The notes under the pieces are model-generated. The model ran no database searches. It had not been told where the DNA came from and saw nothing but the letters and a program-made list of their open reading frames with translations. A stretch of 64,000 nucleotides of DNA from an uncultured Alphaproteobacteria bacterium. GTDB taxonomy: Bacteria; Pseudomonadota; Alphaproteobacteria; UBA11222. Within the stretch, counting starts at the first letter, position 1, and each line of letters opens with the position of its first letter. This document shows, piece by piece, positions 46,406 through 56,755 of this stretch. The stretch lies in contig CAMYID010000022.1 in the NCBI GenBank assembly GCA_947258435.1, forward strand, positions 2,501 to 66,500. The letters are read 5' to 3'. Position numbers and translations under genes: made by a program.

Positions 46406-47892
46406 TCCGGCAAATCGTTTCCGTTTTCACCCGGTTGTATCGAGATCCCCAAATTAGCAAATTTCCGCGCCTGATCCCCGTTATTTTCGCATGCGCTCTC
46501 ACCGCCTGCGCGCAACAGCCGCCTTTTGCCGCACCGCCAACCGAGGCACCCGCCGCCCCGGCCACGTCGTCAGCCGGCAAAGCTCAACCCCCGATACCGC
46601 AATTCCCGCCCCTGCTGTCGCAACCCGTTCCTCAGGCCGCGACACAAGCACAGATACAGGCGCAAATACAGGCACAGGCGGATCGGAGGGCTGCCCTGAC
46701 ACAATCGCCGGCATTACGCCCCCCTGCGTCAGAAAATGCCCCGATCCGTGTCGGTTTGCTGCTGCCCCTGTCTGGCCCGCATGCCGCACTGGGCAATGCG
46801 TTGCTGCAGGCCGCACAGCTTGCCCTGTTCGATTTCGGCGATCCGCGCCTGTTTCTGCTGCCGCGCGATACAGCGGGCACGCCCGAAGGGGCGGCGCGCG
46901 CGACTGAAAACCTGATCGCGGAAGGGGCAGAAGTGCTGCTTGGGCCCGTATTTTCCGATGCGGTCACAGCCGCGGCAGACCCTGCGCGGCGCAACGGGCT
47001 CAACGTCATCGCCTTCTCAACCGACAGAAATGTGGCGGGCGGTAATGTCTTCCTGCTCAGCTTTTTGCCCGAACAGGAGGTTGAGCGGATCATCAGCTAC
47101 ACCCGGCAACAGGATATCTGGCGATTTGCCGCGCTGATCCCGGAGACCGCCTATGGCGATCGAATCGAAGAAGCATTTCGGCAGAATGCAGGCAATGCCG
47201 CGTCAATACTGCCGGGGATGACCGACCCTCCCCGCATCGCCCATTACTGGAACACGCCCGAAGCGATGCATGATTCCGCCAAAAGGATCGCCGATTATGA
47301 GGAACGCCGTCTGGCGCTCGCAGAACAGATCGAGCTTCTTGAAGAAAGCGCAGACCCCTTCGCCAAGGAAGCGCTGGAAGAGCTGAAGCGCCGCGAGACG
47401 CTGGGCGATGTCGACTATGACGCCATCCTGATCGCCGAGGGTGGCGCGGCACTTCGCGCACTCGCGCCCTTGCTGCCCTATTACGATGTCGACCCCTCGA
47501 AAGTGAAATTTCTGGGTACAGGGCTATGGAACGACCCCTCAATTCACCAGGAACCGGCCCTGATTGGCGGCTGGTTCCCCGCACCGCAACCCGAAGCGGC
47601 GGCCCGTTTCCGGTCAGAAATGCAGACCGTCTATGGCGCACACCCGCCGCCTGTGGCCGCGCTGGCCTATGACGCTATCGCACTGACCGCGGTATTGGCG
47701 CGCAACCCCTCAGCCACGACATTCAGCCGGCAGGCCCTGACCAACCCCGACGGATTTGTCGGGGTGAACGGATTGTTCCGGTTTCGCGAAAACGGATTAT
47801 CCGAGCGCGGACTGGCGGTGCTTGAGGTTATCAAAACCGGGACACGGGTCATCGACCCCGCACCCACACGCTTCGATCCGGTGCTGCGTTAA
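46396..47892 (+). CDS. LpoA-like penicillin-binding-protein activator lipoprotein
   Basis: 498 residues, GTG start; a TTG at 46435 is an alternative. Lipobox LTAC with C38 after a hydrophobic stretch LIPVIFACALTAC, then a disordered Pro/Ala/Gln-rich region (AQIQAQIQAQ repeats at about 80-95). From about 115 the periplasmic receptor fold begins (IRVGLLLPLSGPHAALGNALLQAAQLALFD). E. coli LpoA activates PBP1A from the outer membrane, and its gene sits beside rsmI and yraN as here. Many alphaproteobacterial members are called penicillin-binding protein activators; direct partner is inferred from family and context. Confidence 0.87.
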   Translation: MNSFRQIVSVFTRLYRDPQISKFPRLIPVIFACALTACAQQPPFAAPPTEAPAAPATSSAGKAQPPIPQFPPLLSQPVPQAATQAQIQAQIQAQADRRAALTQSPALRPPASENAPIRVGLLLPLSGPHAALGNALLQAAQLALFDFGDPRLFLLPRDTAGTPEGAARATENLIAEGAEVLLGPVFSDAVTAAADPARRNGLNVIAFSTDRNVAGGNVFLLSFLPEQEVERIISYTRQQDIWRFAALIPETAYGDRIEEAFRQNAGNAASILPGMTDPPRIAHYWNTPEAMHDSAKRIADYEERRLALAEQIELLEESADPFAKEALEELKRRETLGDVDYDAILIAEGGAALRALAPLLPYYDVDPSKVKFLGTGLWNDPSIHQEPALIGGWFPAPQPEAAARFRSEMQTVYGAHPPPVAALAYDAIALTAVLARNPSATTFSRQALTNPDGFVGVNGLFRFRENGLSERGLAVLEVIKTGTRVIDPAPTRFDPVLR

Positions 47893-47900
47893 TCCACCGC

Positions 47901-49094
47901 TCAAACCGCAGCCGTCAGATCGCGTAATATGGCATCAAGCAACAACTGTCCCTGCGCCGTAACGCCGAGCCGGTCACCGCGCCGCCACAACAAACCATCA
48001 TTTGAAAGCTGCATCATTCTGTCTTCCGGCAAGGGCGCACCGGCCAGCGCCGCATAGCGCGGCAACGAAATACCTTCCGCAAGACGCAATCCCATAATCA
48101 GCATCTCGCTTGCCTGCTCCTCCGGGCACAGAAGATGACGCGCCTCACGCCCGACACCGCTGTCGCGCACCGAGGCCAGCCATCTTTCCGGCTTGCGCAG
48201 ATTGGCGGTCGCGATCCGCTGCCCGTCAACCGACAGCCGTCCATGGGCGCCCGGGCCGATCCCCGCATAATCCCCGTAACGCCAATAGACAAGATTGTGG
48301 CGCGACTGACCGCCGGGCCGGGCATGATTGGAAATTTCATAGGCGGCGAGCCCGGCATCAGCGCAGATTTCCTGCGTCATCTCATAAAGAGCAGCCGCAT
48401 GATCAGCATCGGCCGGCGTAAAGACACCGCGCGCCACCGCCCCCTCAAACCCCGTCCCCGGTTCGATCGTCAGCTGATAAAGCGACAGATGATCCCCGGC
48501 CAGCGTCAGGGCTTCACGCAGTTCCGCCTCCCAGGCCCGCGCGCTCTGATCCGGGCGTGCATAGATCAGATCGAATGAAAAGCGGTCGAAATTCTCAGCC
48601 GCCAGATCAAGGGCCGCCCGCGCCTGCGCCACATCATGGCCGCGCCCCAGAAATCCGAGATCGCGATCGCGCAACGCCTGAACCCCGAGCGACAACCGGT
48701 TGACACCTGCGGCACGGAAGCCCGCAAACCGGCCTGCCTCAACGCTTGTCGGATTGGCTTCAAGGGTGATTTCGGGTGCCTGGCCGTAGCCCCATAACAT
48801 ATCGATCTTCTCGATCACCGCCGCAACGCTCGCCACCGGCATGAGCGAGGGGGTGCCACCGCCGAAAAATACACTGTCGACCCGCCGCCCCCCTGTCTCG
48901 GCGGCGTGAAATTCAAGCTCCCTCAGCAGCGCATCGCGCCACACCGCCTGATCGACGGTCTCGCGCACATGGCTGTTGAAATCGCAATAAGGGCATTTGG
49001 ACAGGCAAAAAGGCCAATGCACATAAACCGCAAAACCGGCGCGGTCTGCCTGGCCGTCGCCGGCGGGCGGTTCAGCTTGCGTGCGGGTCCGCAT
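47901..49094 (-). CDS. hemW: Haem chaperone / radical SAM protein HemW
   Basis: 397-residue radical SAM protein once annotated as an oxygen-independent coproporphyrinogen oxidase, now thought to bind and deliver haem. The [4Fe-4S] motif is [13 protein letters not shown] (CxxxCxxC) around residues 31-39, followed by the TIM barrel ([27 protein letters not shown]) and the HemN C-terminal domain. It lacks the extra cysteine motif of HemN. The start overlaps the rdgB stop by 23 bases, and the LpoA-like gene ends eight bases from its stop. Confidence 0.95.
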   Translation of the reverse strand: MRTRTQAEPPAGDGQADRAGFAVYVHWPFCLSKCPYCDFNSHVRETVDQAVWRDALLRELEFHAAETGGRRVDSVFFGGGTPSLMPVASVAAVIEKIDMLWGYGQAPEITLEANPTSVEAGRFAGFRAAGVNRLSLGVQALRDRDLGFLGRGHDVAQARAALDLAAENFDRFSFDLIYARPDQSARAWEAELREALTLAGDHLSLYQLTIEPGTGFEGAVARGVFTPADADHAAALYEMTQEICADAGLAAYEISNHARPGGQSRHNLVYWRYGDYAGIGPGAHGRLSVDGQRIATANLRKPERWLASVRDSGVGREARHLLCPEEQASEMLIMGLRLAEGISLPRYAALAGAPLPEDRMMQLSNDGLLWRRGDRLGVTAQGQLLLDAILRDLTAAV

Positions 49095-49707
49095 CGGCTT
49101 GCGGAAAGCAGGCGGCGATCAGCTGTGCGAACGCCACCGCGCGGTGACTGATGGCATGTTTGGCATCGGGCACCATCTCCCCAAAGCTCAGCTTGTGGCC
49201 ATCGGGGACGAAAACCGGATCATAGCCAAATCCCCTGTCGCCGCGTTTGGGAAAGACAAGCTGCCCATGCACTTCCCCGACGAAGGTTTCGCAATGCCCG
49301 TCAGGCCAGGCCAGCGAAAGCGCGCAGACGAAATAAGCGCGCCGATCCTTTTCCGCAGTGCCGCGCGCGTCCAGCTCGCGCTCGATCCGCGCCATGGCAA
49401 CATCGAAATCCTTCTCCGGCCCGGCCCAGCGGGCGGAATAGATCCCCGGTGCCCCGTCAAGCGCCATCACACATAGCCCCGAATCATCCGCCAGCGCGGG
49501 AAGCTGCGCGGCCTGGGCGGCGGCATGGGCTTTCAGCGCGGCGTTTTCGGCAAATGTCTGCCCTGTTTCTTCGGGCTCGGGCAGCCCCAGCTCGCCTGCC
49601 GACCGAACATCAATGGCAAAAGGGCGCAGCAGATCGGAAATCTCCCGCACCTTGCCCGCATTATGGCTGGCGACAATCAGCGTTGATCCGTCGAACCGGC
49701 GCGCCAT
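49072..49707 (-). CDS. rdgB: dITP/XTP pyrophosphatase
   Basis: House-cleaning NTPase that hydrolyses dITP, ITP and XTP; 211 residues. [20 protein letters not shown] at the N-terminus, [28 protein letters not shown] in the middle and [24 protein letters not shown] near the end are the family motifs, with the H-A-x-S-H-R-type SHRAVAF at the close. It overlaps hemW and follows rph by 5 bp: rph-rdgB-hemW is a conserved operon. Confidence 0.96.
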   Translation of the reverse strand: MARRFDGSTLIVASHNAGKVREISDLLRPFAIDVRSAGELGLPEPEETGQTFAENAALKAHAAAQAAQLPALADDSGLCVMALDGAPGIYSARWAGPEKDFDVAMARIERELDARGTAEKDRRAYFVCALSLAWPDGHCETFVGEVHGQLVFPKRGDRGFGYDPVFVPDGHKLSFGEMVPDAKHAISHRAVAFAQLIAACFPQADADPHAS

Positions 49708-49712
49708 CGGCT

Positions 49713-50444
49713 TTAAAGCGCTTCAATCGCCGCCTGCTGCAAGGCGGTCAGCTCCGCAATGCCCTGCTGCGCAAGCTTCAGCAGATCGAGAAACCGGGCT
49801 TCCGAAAATGGCACGGTTTCAGCGGTTCCCTGAATTTCCACAATACCGCCTTTGCCCGTGATCACGAAGTTCGCATCCGCATCCGCCTCGCTGTCTTCAG
49901 GATAATCCAGATCAAGCACCGGCGCCCCGCGATAGATGCCGCAGGAAATGGCGGCCACCGAATCGATCATCGGCACCGCCTCGATCATGCCGCTTTTTTT
50001 CATCCCGGCGAAACACTGATAAAGCGCGACATAACCGCCGGTGATTGCAGCGGTCCGCGTGCCGCCATCCGCCTGTATGACATCGCAATCGACGACGATC
50101 TGCCGTTCCCCCATGCCTTCGAAACTCACAACCCCGCGCAAGGCACGACCGATCAGCCGCTGTATCTCAACCGTACGGCCCCCTTGTTTTCCGGCCGCCG
50201 CCTCGCGCCGCATGCGTTCATTGGTCGAACGCGGCAGCATGCCATATTCGGCGGTCACCCACCCTTGTCCGCTATTGCGCAGAAATGGCGGCACCCGGTC
50301 TTCGAGGCTGGCGGTGCACAGCACATGGGTATTGCCAAACCGGGTAAAACACGAGCCTTCCGCCTGGCGCGAATAGCCCGGTTCCAGATCGATCTGACGC
50401 ATTTCATCGGGGGCGCGGCCGGAGGGGCGTTCAATTGGCTGCAT
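49713..50444 (-). CDS. rph: Ribonuclease PH
   Basis: Phosphorolytic 3'-to-5' exoribonuclease that trims tRNA 3' ends; 243 residues, normal. [58 protein letters not shown] and [23 protein letters not shown] are family blocks, and [20 protein letters not shown] carries the acidic residues of the active site. First gene of rph-rdgB-hemW, divergent from hrcA across 85 bp. Confidence 0.97.
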   Translation of the reverse strand: MQPIERPSGRAPDEMRQIDLEPGYSRQAEGSCFTRFGNTHVLCTASLEDRVPPFLRNSGQGWVTAEYGMLPRSTNERMRREAAAGKQGGRTVEIQRLIGRALRGVVSFEGMGERQIVVDCDVIQADGGTRTAAITGGYVALYQCFAGMKKSGMIEAVPMIDSVAAISCGIYRGAPVLDLDYPEDSEADADANFVITGKGGIVEIQGTAETVPFSEARFLDLLKLAQQGIAELTALQQAAIEAL

Positions 50445-50529
50445 GAAGATTCCTTGATATTTTGCGCAATTGGATAAATCTTACTATCACCCTTCTGTAA
50501 CGTGCCGCTGGCGGGGGGTCCAGATAATC

Positions 50530-51570
50530 ATGATCCAAGAACTGAACGAACGCTCACGCCATATATTCCGCTCGCTTGTCGAAGCCTATCTTAACGACGG
50601 CAGCCCGGTGGGATCGAAGACCATCAGCAGCCAGCTGCCGATGAGCCTCAGTCCTGCTTCGATCCGCAATGTGATGAAGGACCTTGAGTCGCTGGGGCTG
50701 ATCTATTCGCCCCATACAAGCGCGGGCCGGATCCCGACCCATGCAGGGCTGCGCATGTTCGTCGATGCGATGCTGGAAGTCGGCAATCTGACAGAACAGG
50801 AGCGCCGTCAGATCGAAACATCGGTGGCCGGTTCAACCGCCCGGCTTGAGGATATGCTGTCGGATGCCACAACGCGCCTGTCGGGGCTGTCGCGCTGCGC
50901 CGGGCTTGTCCTGTCGCCCAAACAGGAAACATCGCTCAAGCATGTCGAATTCGTTCAGACCGGACCTGAGCAGGCGCTGGTGATCCTGGTCAGCGAGGAC
51001 GGTAATGTGGAAAACCGGATCATCGGCCTGCCCCGGGGCATGACACCGGCGGCGATCACCCAGGCGACGAACTATCTCAATGCGCGGGTTCTGGGCCGGA
51101 CGCTTGCGGAAGCGCGCACCGATATCATGGGCGAGCTTGAAGCGCGCAAGGCGGAGCTGGACGAATTGACGACGAAAGTCGTTGAAGCCGGTCTTGCGAC
51201 CTGGGGCGGCAATGCGAGCGATGGCGGCAGTGCGCTGATCGTACGCGGCCGCTCGAACCTGCTGGAAGAGGTTCAGGGCGCAGAAGATCTTGAGCGAATC
51301 CGGGTATTGTTCGACGATCTGGAGCATAAGCGCGATCTTGTGCAGTTGCTTGAACTGTCGCAACAAGCCGAGGGGGTGCGGATTTTTATCGGCGCTGAAA
51401 ACAAACTTTTCAGCCTGTCGGGTTCATCGGTGATCATTGCACCTTATATGAATGCACGCGAACAGGTTGTCGGCGCGATCGGCGTGATCGGCCCGACGCG
51501 GCTGAACTATGCGCGGATTATCCCGATGGTCGATTACACCGCCAAGGTGATCGGGCAATTGCTTCGCTGA
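50530..51570 (+). CDS. hrcA: Heat-inducible transcription repressor HrcA
   Basis: 346 residues from [16 protein letters not shown]. HrcA represses groESL and sometimes dnaK through the CIRCE element (TTAGCACTC-N9-GAGTGCTAA). N-terminal winged HTH ([57 protein letters not shown]) is well conserved; the GAF-like core ends in [18 protein letters not shown]. First gene of the hrcA-grpE-dnaK-dnaJ run. No CIRCE copy was found anywhere in this window, so its targets (probably groESL) lie elsewhere. Confidence 0.97.
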   Translation: MIQELNERSRHIFRSLVEAYLNDGSPVGSKTISSQLPMSLSPASIRNVMKDLESLGLIYSPHTSAGRIPTHAGLRMFVDAMLEVGNLTEQERRQIETSVAGSTARLEDMLSDATTRLSGLSRCAGLVLSPKQETSLKHVEFVQTGPEQALVILVSEDGNVENRIIGLPRGMTPAAITQATNYLNARVLGRTLAEARTDIMGELEARKAELDELTTKVVEAGLATWGGNASDGGSALIVRGRSNLLEEVQGAEDLERIRVLFDDLEHKRDLVQLLELSQQAEGVRIFIGAENKLFSLSGSSVIIAPYMNAREQVVGAIGVIGPTRLNYARIIPMVDYTAKVIGQLLR

Positions 51571-51584
51571 CGGCCTTTCGCACA

Positions 51585-51626
51585 GGCATCAGAGGCATCG
51601 GACCCCCGGATCCATCGTCTGATGCC
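51585..51626 (+). terminator. Stem-loop between hrcA and grpE
   Basis: GGCATCAG (51585-51592) and CTGATGCC (51619-51626) are exact 8-base arms, with a 26-base loop, beginning 15 bases after the hrcA stop and followed by CCGGTTTATT. The long loop and weak U-run make it at best a partial terminator or an RNA-processing site. Confidence 0.4.
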
Positions 51627-51721
51627 CCGGTTTATTGACGGCGGCTAGCGGTATGTGGCACGGAAACTGCCTTGCGCCGCCACAACCGCTATCGCCGCGC
51701 CTTGCTTATTGAGAGGATTTT

Positions 51722-52462
51722 ATGACGCACCCGCAGGAACCGCACACTCAGGAAGACAAGAAACCGGCTGAGGAACAGGATGGGGTGGACGCGGCCGCCC
51801 GGCCCGCGGCAGATGCGCCGCAACCGGACCCGGATACGGAGAGCGGAGCGGACGACACCCTGTCCGCAGGTGCCGCCGATCCTGCTGAAGACGCGTCAGA
51901 TGAGGAATTGTCACCCGATGCGGTGATTGCCGAACTGCAGGCGCAGATCGCCACGCTCAAGGATCAGGCCTTGCGGGCCACGGCGGAGGCGGAGAATGTG
52001 CGGCGGCGGGCTGCCCGGGAAAAGGCTGACGCAAGCAAGTACGGCATCAGCAATCTGGCGCGCGATCTGTTGTCTGTGCCCGATAATCTCGCCCGCGCCA
52101 TCGACAGTGTGAGCGAAGAGGCGCAGCAGGCGGGCAGCGAAACCCTGCAGACCCTGCTCGAGGGGGTCAAACTGACGCAGAAAGAGCTGCTGCAGGTGCT
52201 GGAACGGCACGGAATTCAGCCCATTCACCCCGAAGGTGAAAAATTCGACCCGAATTTCCATCAGGCCATGTTCGAAGCGCCGGGCACCGGCCAGCCGGAC
52301 GGCACGGTGGTGCAGGTGGTCCAGACAGGCTATCTGATCGGCGAACGATTGCTGCGGCCCGCCATGGTCGGCGTGGCGAAGGGCGGCAATCCCGGACAGG
52401 GCGGAGACGGGCAATCGGCGCAGGAGCCCGCGCCGGGCAGTCAGCTGGATACATCGGCCTGA
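51722..52462 (+). CDS. grpE: Nucleotide exchange factor GrpE
   Basis: 246 residues, longer than E. coli GrpE because of an acidic disordered N-terminus (EDKKPAEEQDGVDAAARPAADAPQPDP...). GrpE releases ADP from DnaK. The long coiled coil (DAVIAELQAQIATLKDQALRATAEAENVRRRAAREKADASKYGISNLARDLL) and the beta domain (FDPNFHQAMFEAPGTGQPDGTVVQVVQTGYLIGERLLRPAMVGVAKG) are typical. GAGAGGA precedes the ATG. Followed by dnaK after 267 bp. Confidence 0.96.
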   Translation: MTHPQEPHTQEDKKPAEEQDGVDAAARPAADAPQPDPDTESGADDTLSAGAADPAEDASDEELSPDAVIAELQAQIATLKDQALRATAEAENVRRRAAREKADASKYGISNLARDLLSVPDNLARAIDSVSEEAQQAGSETLQTLLEGVKLTQKELLQVLERHGIQPIHPEGEKFDPNFHQAMFEAPGTGQPDGTVVQVVQTGYLIGERLLRPAMVGVAKGGNPGQGGDGQSAQEPAPGSQLDTSA

Positions 52463-52507
52463 CCGATGCACCAGCCGCACCCTTGGCGCACCACAATGCA
52501 ACAGAAT

Positions 52508-52525
52508 TGCGACAGTTCTGTCGCA
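52508..52525. promoter_or_regulatory. Dyad TGCGACAG-TT-CTGTCGCA before dnaK
   Basis: Two exact 8-base arms with a 2-base centre, 45 bases after grpE and 50 bases upstream of the candidate sigma-32 -35 box. A U-run (TCTTTTTTG) follows at 52544-52552, about 20 bases on. It could be a grpE terminator or a regulator site for dnaK; it is not CIRCE. Confidence 0.4.
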
Positions 52526-52575
52526 CAAACGCACCGGTTATGAGTCTTTTTTGTAGCATTTGCCATGACTGCAAG

Positions 52576-52604
52576 GTTGCGGTGCAATGGTGACAATCCT
52601 ATAT
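52576..52604 (+). promoter_or_regulatory. Candidate sigma-32 (RpoH) promoter of dnaK
   Basis: GTTGCG at 52576-52581, a 16-base spacer, then CCTATAT at 52598-52604, close to the alphaproteobacterial RpoH consensus CTTGAC-N17-CYTATNT. It lies 126 bases before the dnaK start, leaving a leader of over 100 bases. Seen in sequence; assignment rests on the known consensus. Confidence 0.5.
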
Positions 52605-52729
52605 ACCCAGCGAGTGGTCGTGTCGGGCGGGGCTTGCCCATCTGGCGCGAAACTGATCAAACGGAACAATTGGGGATTGGCAAGGGTGCTCTTTAAGGCC
52701 CGGTCAATCTGCCGCGGGAGTAAATGATC

Positions 52730-54646
52730 ATGGCAAAAGTAATCGGTATTGACCTTGGGACGACAAATTCCTGTGTCGCCATTATGGACGGGTCAAACCC
52801 CAAAGTAATCGAGAATGCCGAGGGCACGCGGACGACCCCGTCGATCGTCGCATTTGCCGATGATGGTGAACGGCTTGTCGGCCAGCCCGCCAAGCGCCAG
52901 GCTGTTACCAATCCGGAACGGACGCTGTTTGCGATCAAGCGTCTGATCGGGCGTAATTTCGACGACCCGACGGTGCAGAAAGACGCCAAGCTCGTCCCCT
53001 ACAAGATCAGCAAGGCTGATAATGGCGACGCCTGGGTCGAAGTGGATGGCGAGAAATATTCGCCCAGTCAGATTTCCGCCTTCATCCTGCAGAAGATGAA
53101 GGAAACCGCCGAATCCTATCTCGGCGAAACCGTCTCGCAGGCGGTGATCACCGTCCCTGCCTATTTCAGCGACGCACAGCGTCAGGCAACAAAGGACGCG
53201 GGCAAGATTGCCGGACTTGAAGTTCTGCGGATCATCAACGAACCGACCGCCGCCTCGCTGGCCTATGGGCTGGATAAAGAGGAAGGCAAGGTCATTGCCG
53301 TTTATGATCTGGGCGGCGGCACGTTCGACGTGTCGGTTCTGGAAATCGGCGATGGCGTGTTTGAAGTGAAATCCACCAATGGCGACACGTTCCTTGGTGG
53401 TGAGGATTTCGACATGCGTATTGTCGATTACCTTGCCACAGAGTTCCAGAAAGAGAACGGCATTGATCTGCGCAATGACAAGCTGGCACTGCAGCGCCTG
53501 AAGGAAGAGGCGGAGAAGGCGAAGATCGAGCTGTCCTCGACAACCCAGACCGAAATCAATCTGCCCTTTATCACGGCGGATCAGACCGGTCCCAAGCATC
53601 TGACGATGAAGCTGAGCCGGGCCAAACTCGAGTCACTTGTCGATGATCTCATTCAACGCACGGTCGAACCCTGCAGGACAGCCCTCAAGGATGCCGGGCT
53701 GAGCGCCGGCAATATCGATGAGATTGTGCTGGTCGGCGGCATGACACGGATGCCGAAAGTACGCGAAGTTGTTCAGAAGTTCTTTGGCCGCGAGCCGCAT
53801 AAGGGCGTCAATCCCGACGAGGTTGTTGCCATGGGCGCGGCAATTCAGGCCGGCGTGCTGCAGGGCGATGTCAAGGATGTGCTGCTGCTCGACGTGACCC
53901 CCCTGTCGCTGGGTATCGAAACCCTGGGCGGTGTGTTCACCCGGCTGATCGACAAGAACACCACAATCCCGACCAAGAAAAGCCAGACCTTCTCGACCGC
54001 CGAGGATAATCAGTCGGCCGTGACAATCCGGGTGTTCCAGGGCGAACGCGAGATGGCGGCGGACAACAAATTCCTTAACCAGTTCGATCTGGTCGGTATT
54101 CCGCCCGCACCGCGCGGCGTGCCGCAGGTCGAGGTTACCTTCGATATCGATGCGAACGGCATTGTGAATGTCAGCGCCAAAGACAATGCCACGGGCAAGG
54201 AACAGCATATCCAGATCCAGGCCTCAGGCGGTCTGAGCGATGCCGAGATCGACCAGATGGTCAAGGACGCCGAATCGCATGCCGAGGAAGACAAGAAGCG
54301 CCGCGAGAATGTGGAAGTCCGCAATCAGGCGGAACAGGCAATCCACACAACCGAGCGGACATTGTCCGATGCGGGCGACAAGGCCCCCGCAGAGGTCAGG
54401 CAGACAATCGAAACCGCGATGGCTGATCTGCGCACCGCGCTTGAGGATGAGAATGCCGGCAAGGACGTGCTGGAACCGAAAATCCAGGCGCTGATGGAAG
54501 CTTCGATGAAACTTGGCGAGGCAATGTACGCCCAGGACCAGGATACCGCATCGCAGGCCCCTGAGGATGAGGCCGCGGCAGGCGATGACGATGTCGTGGA
54601 CGCCGACTTCGAAGAAGTCGATGACGACAAGAAAGATCAGGCCTGA
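52730..54646 (+). CDS. dnaK: Chaperone protein DnaK (Hsp70)
   Basis: 638 residues from [15 protein letters not shown]; the ATG six bases earlier is less well spaced from GGGAG at 52716-52720. ATPase domain motifs: [78 protein letters not shown] and [14 protein letters not shown]. The substrate domain holds the linker [19 protein letters not shown]. The tail is acidic ([11 protein letters not shown]), typical of bacterial DnaK. Works with GrpE, DnaJ and ClpB from this window. Confidence 0.98.
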   Translation: MAKVIGIDLGTTNSCVAIMDGSNPKVIENAEGTRTTPSIVAFADDGERLVGQPAKRQAVTNPERTLFAIKRLIGRNFDDPTVQKDAKLVPYKISKADNGDAWVEVDGEKYSPSQISAFILQKMKETAESYLGETVSQAVITVPAYFSDAQRQATKDAGKIAGLEVLRIINEPTAASLAYGLDKEEGKVIAVYDLGGGTFDVSVLEIGDGVFEVKSTNGDTFLGGEDFDMRIVDYLATEFQKENGIDLRNDKLALQRLKEEAEKAKIELSSTTQTEINLPFITADQTGPKHLTMKLSRAKLESLVDDLIQRTVEPCRTALKDAGLSAGNIDEIVLVGGMTRMPKVREVVQKFFGREPHKGVNPDEVVAMGAAIQAGVLQGDVKDVLLLDVTPLSLGIETLGGVFTRLIDKNTTIPTKKSQTFSTAEDNQSAVTIRVFQGEREMAADNKFLNQFDLVGIPPAPRGVPQVEVTFDIDANGIVNVSAKDNATGKEQHIQIQASGGLSDAEIDQMVKDAESHAEEDKKRRENVEVRNQAEQAIHTTERTLSDAGDKAPAEVRQTIETAMADLRTALEDENAGKDVLEPKIQALMEASMKLGEAMYAQDQDTASQAPEDEAAAGDDDVVDADFEEVDDDKKDQA

Positions 54647-54697
54647 CAGCGGACCGTGCCAAAGGCATGCCGTATGAATGCCACATAAATCCATTTC

Positions 54698-54725
54698 CGG
54701 CAGGGCGCCACAGAACGCCCTGCCG
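54698..54725 (+). terminator. Intrinsic terminator-like hairpin after dnaK
   Basis: CGGCAGGGCG (54698-54707), 8-base loop, CGCCCTGCCG (54716-54725): a perfect 10-bp stem followed by CTTGTCTTTG. About 50 bases after the dnaK stop. Likely attenuates read-through so that dnaJ, 67 bp further on, is made in lower amount. Confidence 0.6.
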
Positions 54726-54791
54726 CTTGTCTTTGAAGACCAGAGGCAATTTCCAAACCAAATTCCGATAAAGCGATAGCAAACAAGAATT

Positions 54792-55922
54792 ATGACCCGC
54801 CAATGCTTTTACCAGACGCTTGGGGTGGATCGCGGCGCATCCCCCGAAGTCATAAAAAAGGCTTATCGCAAGCTGGCAAAGGAATACCATCCGGACCGCA
54901 ACCGCGATAATCCCGACGCCGAGACCACTTTCAAGAAGATCAGCGAAGCCTATGACATCCTGAAGGATGATCAGAAGCGGGCCGCCTATGACCGGTTTGG
55001 CCATGCGGCATTCGAAAATGGCGGAATGGGCAACGGACATGGCGGTGGCGGCTTTGGCTTTACCGATCTGTCCGACGTCTTCGACGATCTGTTCGGCGAT
55101 TTTATGGGCGGCGGACGGCGCGGCGGCAATCGCGGTCGTGGGGCAGATCTGCGATATAACCTCGAGGTTTCGCTCGAGGAGGCGTTTCACGGCAAACAGG
55201 AAACGCTGCATATTCCCACCACGGTCAGCTGCGAAGCCTGTCACGGCAGTGGCGCAGAACCCGGCACCCAGCCTACCACATGCCCGACCTGCGAAGGCAG
55301 TGGCAAAGTGCGCGCGCAACAGGGGTTTTTTACGATCGAACGAAGCTGCCCGGGTTGCAACGGGCGGGGCGTGGTTATCGAAACGCCGTGCACTGCCTGC
55401 CGGGGCGCGGGCCGCGTGCAGAAAGAACGCACATTGAACGTCAACATTCCTGCCGGTGTGGAAGAGGGAACCCGGATCCGTCTGTCGGGCGAGGGCGAAG
55501 CAGGCACCCAGGGCAGCGTCAGCGGCGATCTGTACATTTTCATATCCGTTACCCCACATCCGCTTTTTCAGCGTAGCGGCGCCGATCTGTTCTGCCGTGT
55601 CCCCATTTCCATGACCCGCGCAGCATTGGGCGGGCATATCGAGGTCCCCACCATGGCGGGCAAAAAAGCCCGGGTAACGGTGCCTGAAGGGTGCCAGAGC
55701 GGCCGCCAGTTCCGGCTGCGCGGCAAAGGCATGCCGGCCCTGCGCGGTGCCGGTCACGGCGATCTGTATATCGAGCTAATGGTGGAAACACCTGTTAACC
55801 TCACCAGGCGGCAAAAAGAACTGCTTGAGGAATTTGAAGAAGGTGGCAGTAGCGAAACCTCCCCTGAATCCCATGGCTTTTTCGCAAAAGTCAGAGAGAT
55901 CTGGGACGATCTGACAGACTGA
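54792..55922 (+). CDS. dnaJ: Chaperone protein DnaJ (Hsp40)
   Basis: 376 residues. J domain with the HPD motif ([30 protein letters not shown]), Gly/Phe-rich linker ([14 protein letters not shown]), zinc-finger domain with four CxxCxGxG repeats ([32 protein letters not shown]), C-terminal client domain. It loads clients on DnaK and stimulates its ATPase. A hairpin sits between it and dnaK. Confidence 0.98.
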   Translation: MTRQCFYQTLGVDRGASPEVIKKAYRKLAKEYHPDRNRDNPDAETTFKKISEAYDILKDDQKRAAYDRFGHAAFENGGMGNGHGGGGFGFTDLSDVFDDLFGDFMGGGRRGGNRGRGADLRYNLEVSLEEAFHGKQETLHIPTTVSCEACHGSGAEPGTQPTTCPTCEGSGKVRAQQGFFTIERSCPGCNGRGVVIETPCTACRGAGRVQKERTLNVNIPAGVEEGTRIRLSGEGEAGTQGSVSGDLYIFISVTPHPLFQRSGADLFCRVPISMTRAALGGHIEVPTMAGKKARVTVPEGCQSGRQFRLRGKGMPALRGAGHGDLYIELMVETPVNLTRRQKELLEEFEEGGSSETSPESHGFFAKVREIWDDLTD

Positions 55923-56039
55923 GATTTGACCGCCGGTCCCGCTACCGCGCCAGGCATTTCCTGTCGCGCCGCCATCGGCTAAACTGATGGCGCATGCCAG
56001 TTTCGGTACATGCGTTCGTTTCATCTTCTGGATCATCAC

Positions 56040-56672
56040 ATGGCCTTATCTGTCATCGGTGCCGGTTTCGGACGCACCGGCACCTTGTCGCTTAAAGCCG
56101 CGCTCGAAACGCTCGGGATTGGCCGCTGCTATCATATGGTGGAAATCATCGCCAATCCGGACTTTGCCGCCGCCTGGGAACAGGCGGCCGATGGCGGACC
56201 GGTCGACTGGGACCGGGTTTTTGCGGGTTATGGCGCAACTGTCGACTGGCCGGCTGCGGCCTTTTACCGCGAACTTGCCGATTATTATCCCGGGGCGCGT
56301 GTGATTTTGACCGTCCGTGATTCCGAAAGCTGGTTTGAAAGCACGCAAAATACGATTTTCAGTCCCCTGGTCCGGCAACGAAACAGCGACAGTACAGGCG
56401 AAAACCGCGGCCGGATGGCAGAAAAAATCATTATTGAGGGGACTTTTAAGGGCCGCCAGCATGACAAGCAGGCCGCGATTGCGACCTATGAAGCCCATAA
56501 CCGGAAAGTGCAGGAGGTGATCGCCCCCGAGCGGCTGCTTGTCTATCATGTCGCCGAAGGATGGGCGCCGCTTTGCGATTTTCTGGGATATCCGGTGCCC
56601 GATACCCCATTCCCCAACGTCAATTCCACAGACGAATTCCGTCAGATGTTCGGCGGCGACCGGGCAAAGTAG
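56040..56672 (+). CDS. Sulfotransferase family protein (P-loop)
   Basis: 210 residues from MALSVIGAGFGRTGTLSLK; the 10 codons upstream are less likely to be translated. The PAPS-binding 5'-phosphosulfate loop GAGFGRTGTLSLKAAL is intact and IFSPLVRQRNSDS-type 3'-phosphate binding, EAHNRKVQEVIAPERLLVYHVAEGWAPLCDFLGYPVPDTPFPNVN closes the fold. These short proteins are abundant in marine alphaproteobacteria; their acceptor substrate is not known. It follows dnaJ by 117 bp on the same strand. Confidence 0.88.
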   Translation: MALSVIGAGFGRTGTLSLKAALETLGIGRCYHMVEIIANPDFAAAWEQAADGGPVDWDRVFAGYGATVDWPAAAFYRELADYYPGARVILTVRDSESWFESTQNTIFSPLVRQRNSDSTGENRGRMAEKIIIEGTFKGRQHDKQAAIATYEAHNRKVQEVIAPERLLVYHVAEGWAPLCDFLGYPVPDTPFPNVNSTDEFRQMFGGDRAK

Positions 56673-56688
56673 GATCGCCCCTTATCCG

Positions 56689-56740
56689 CACCGCTCACAC
56701 CTCGCCCCCATTGCCTCACCGCTAACCTCCACCGCTAACC
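56689..56740 (+). repeat. Short CACCGCTAACC repeats before mscS
   Basis: CACCGCTAACC at 56717-56727 and again at 56730-56740, spaced by 13 bases, with a degenerate third copy CACCGCTCAC at 56689-56698. They end 16 bases before the mscS start. Possibly chance, possibly a tandem binding site. Confidence 0.4.
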
Positions 56741-56755
56741 CCGGATGAAGCTGTT

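Noticed and set aside
50445-52729. CIRCE element expected near hrcA/grpE/dnaK
   Set aside because: No TTAGCACTC-N9-GAGTGCTAA or close variant found in the gaps before hrcA, grpE or dnaK.
54396-55757. 453-codon frame on the minus strand within dnaK-dnaJ
   Set aside because: Overlaps two certain chaperone genes and has low-complexity Ala/Arg-rich content.
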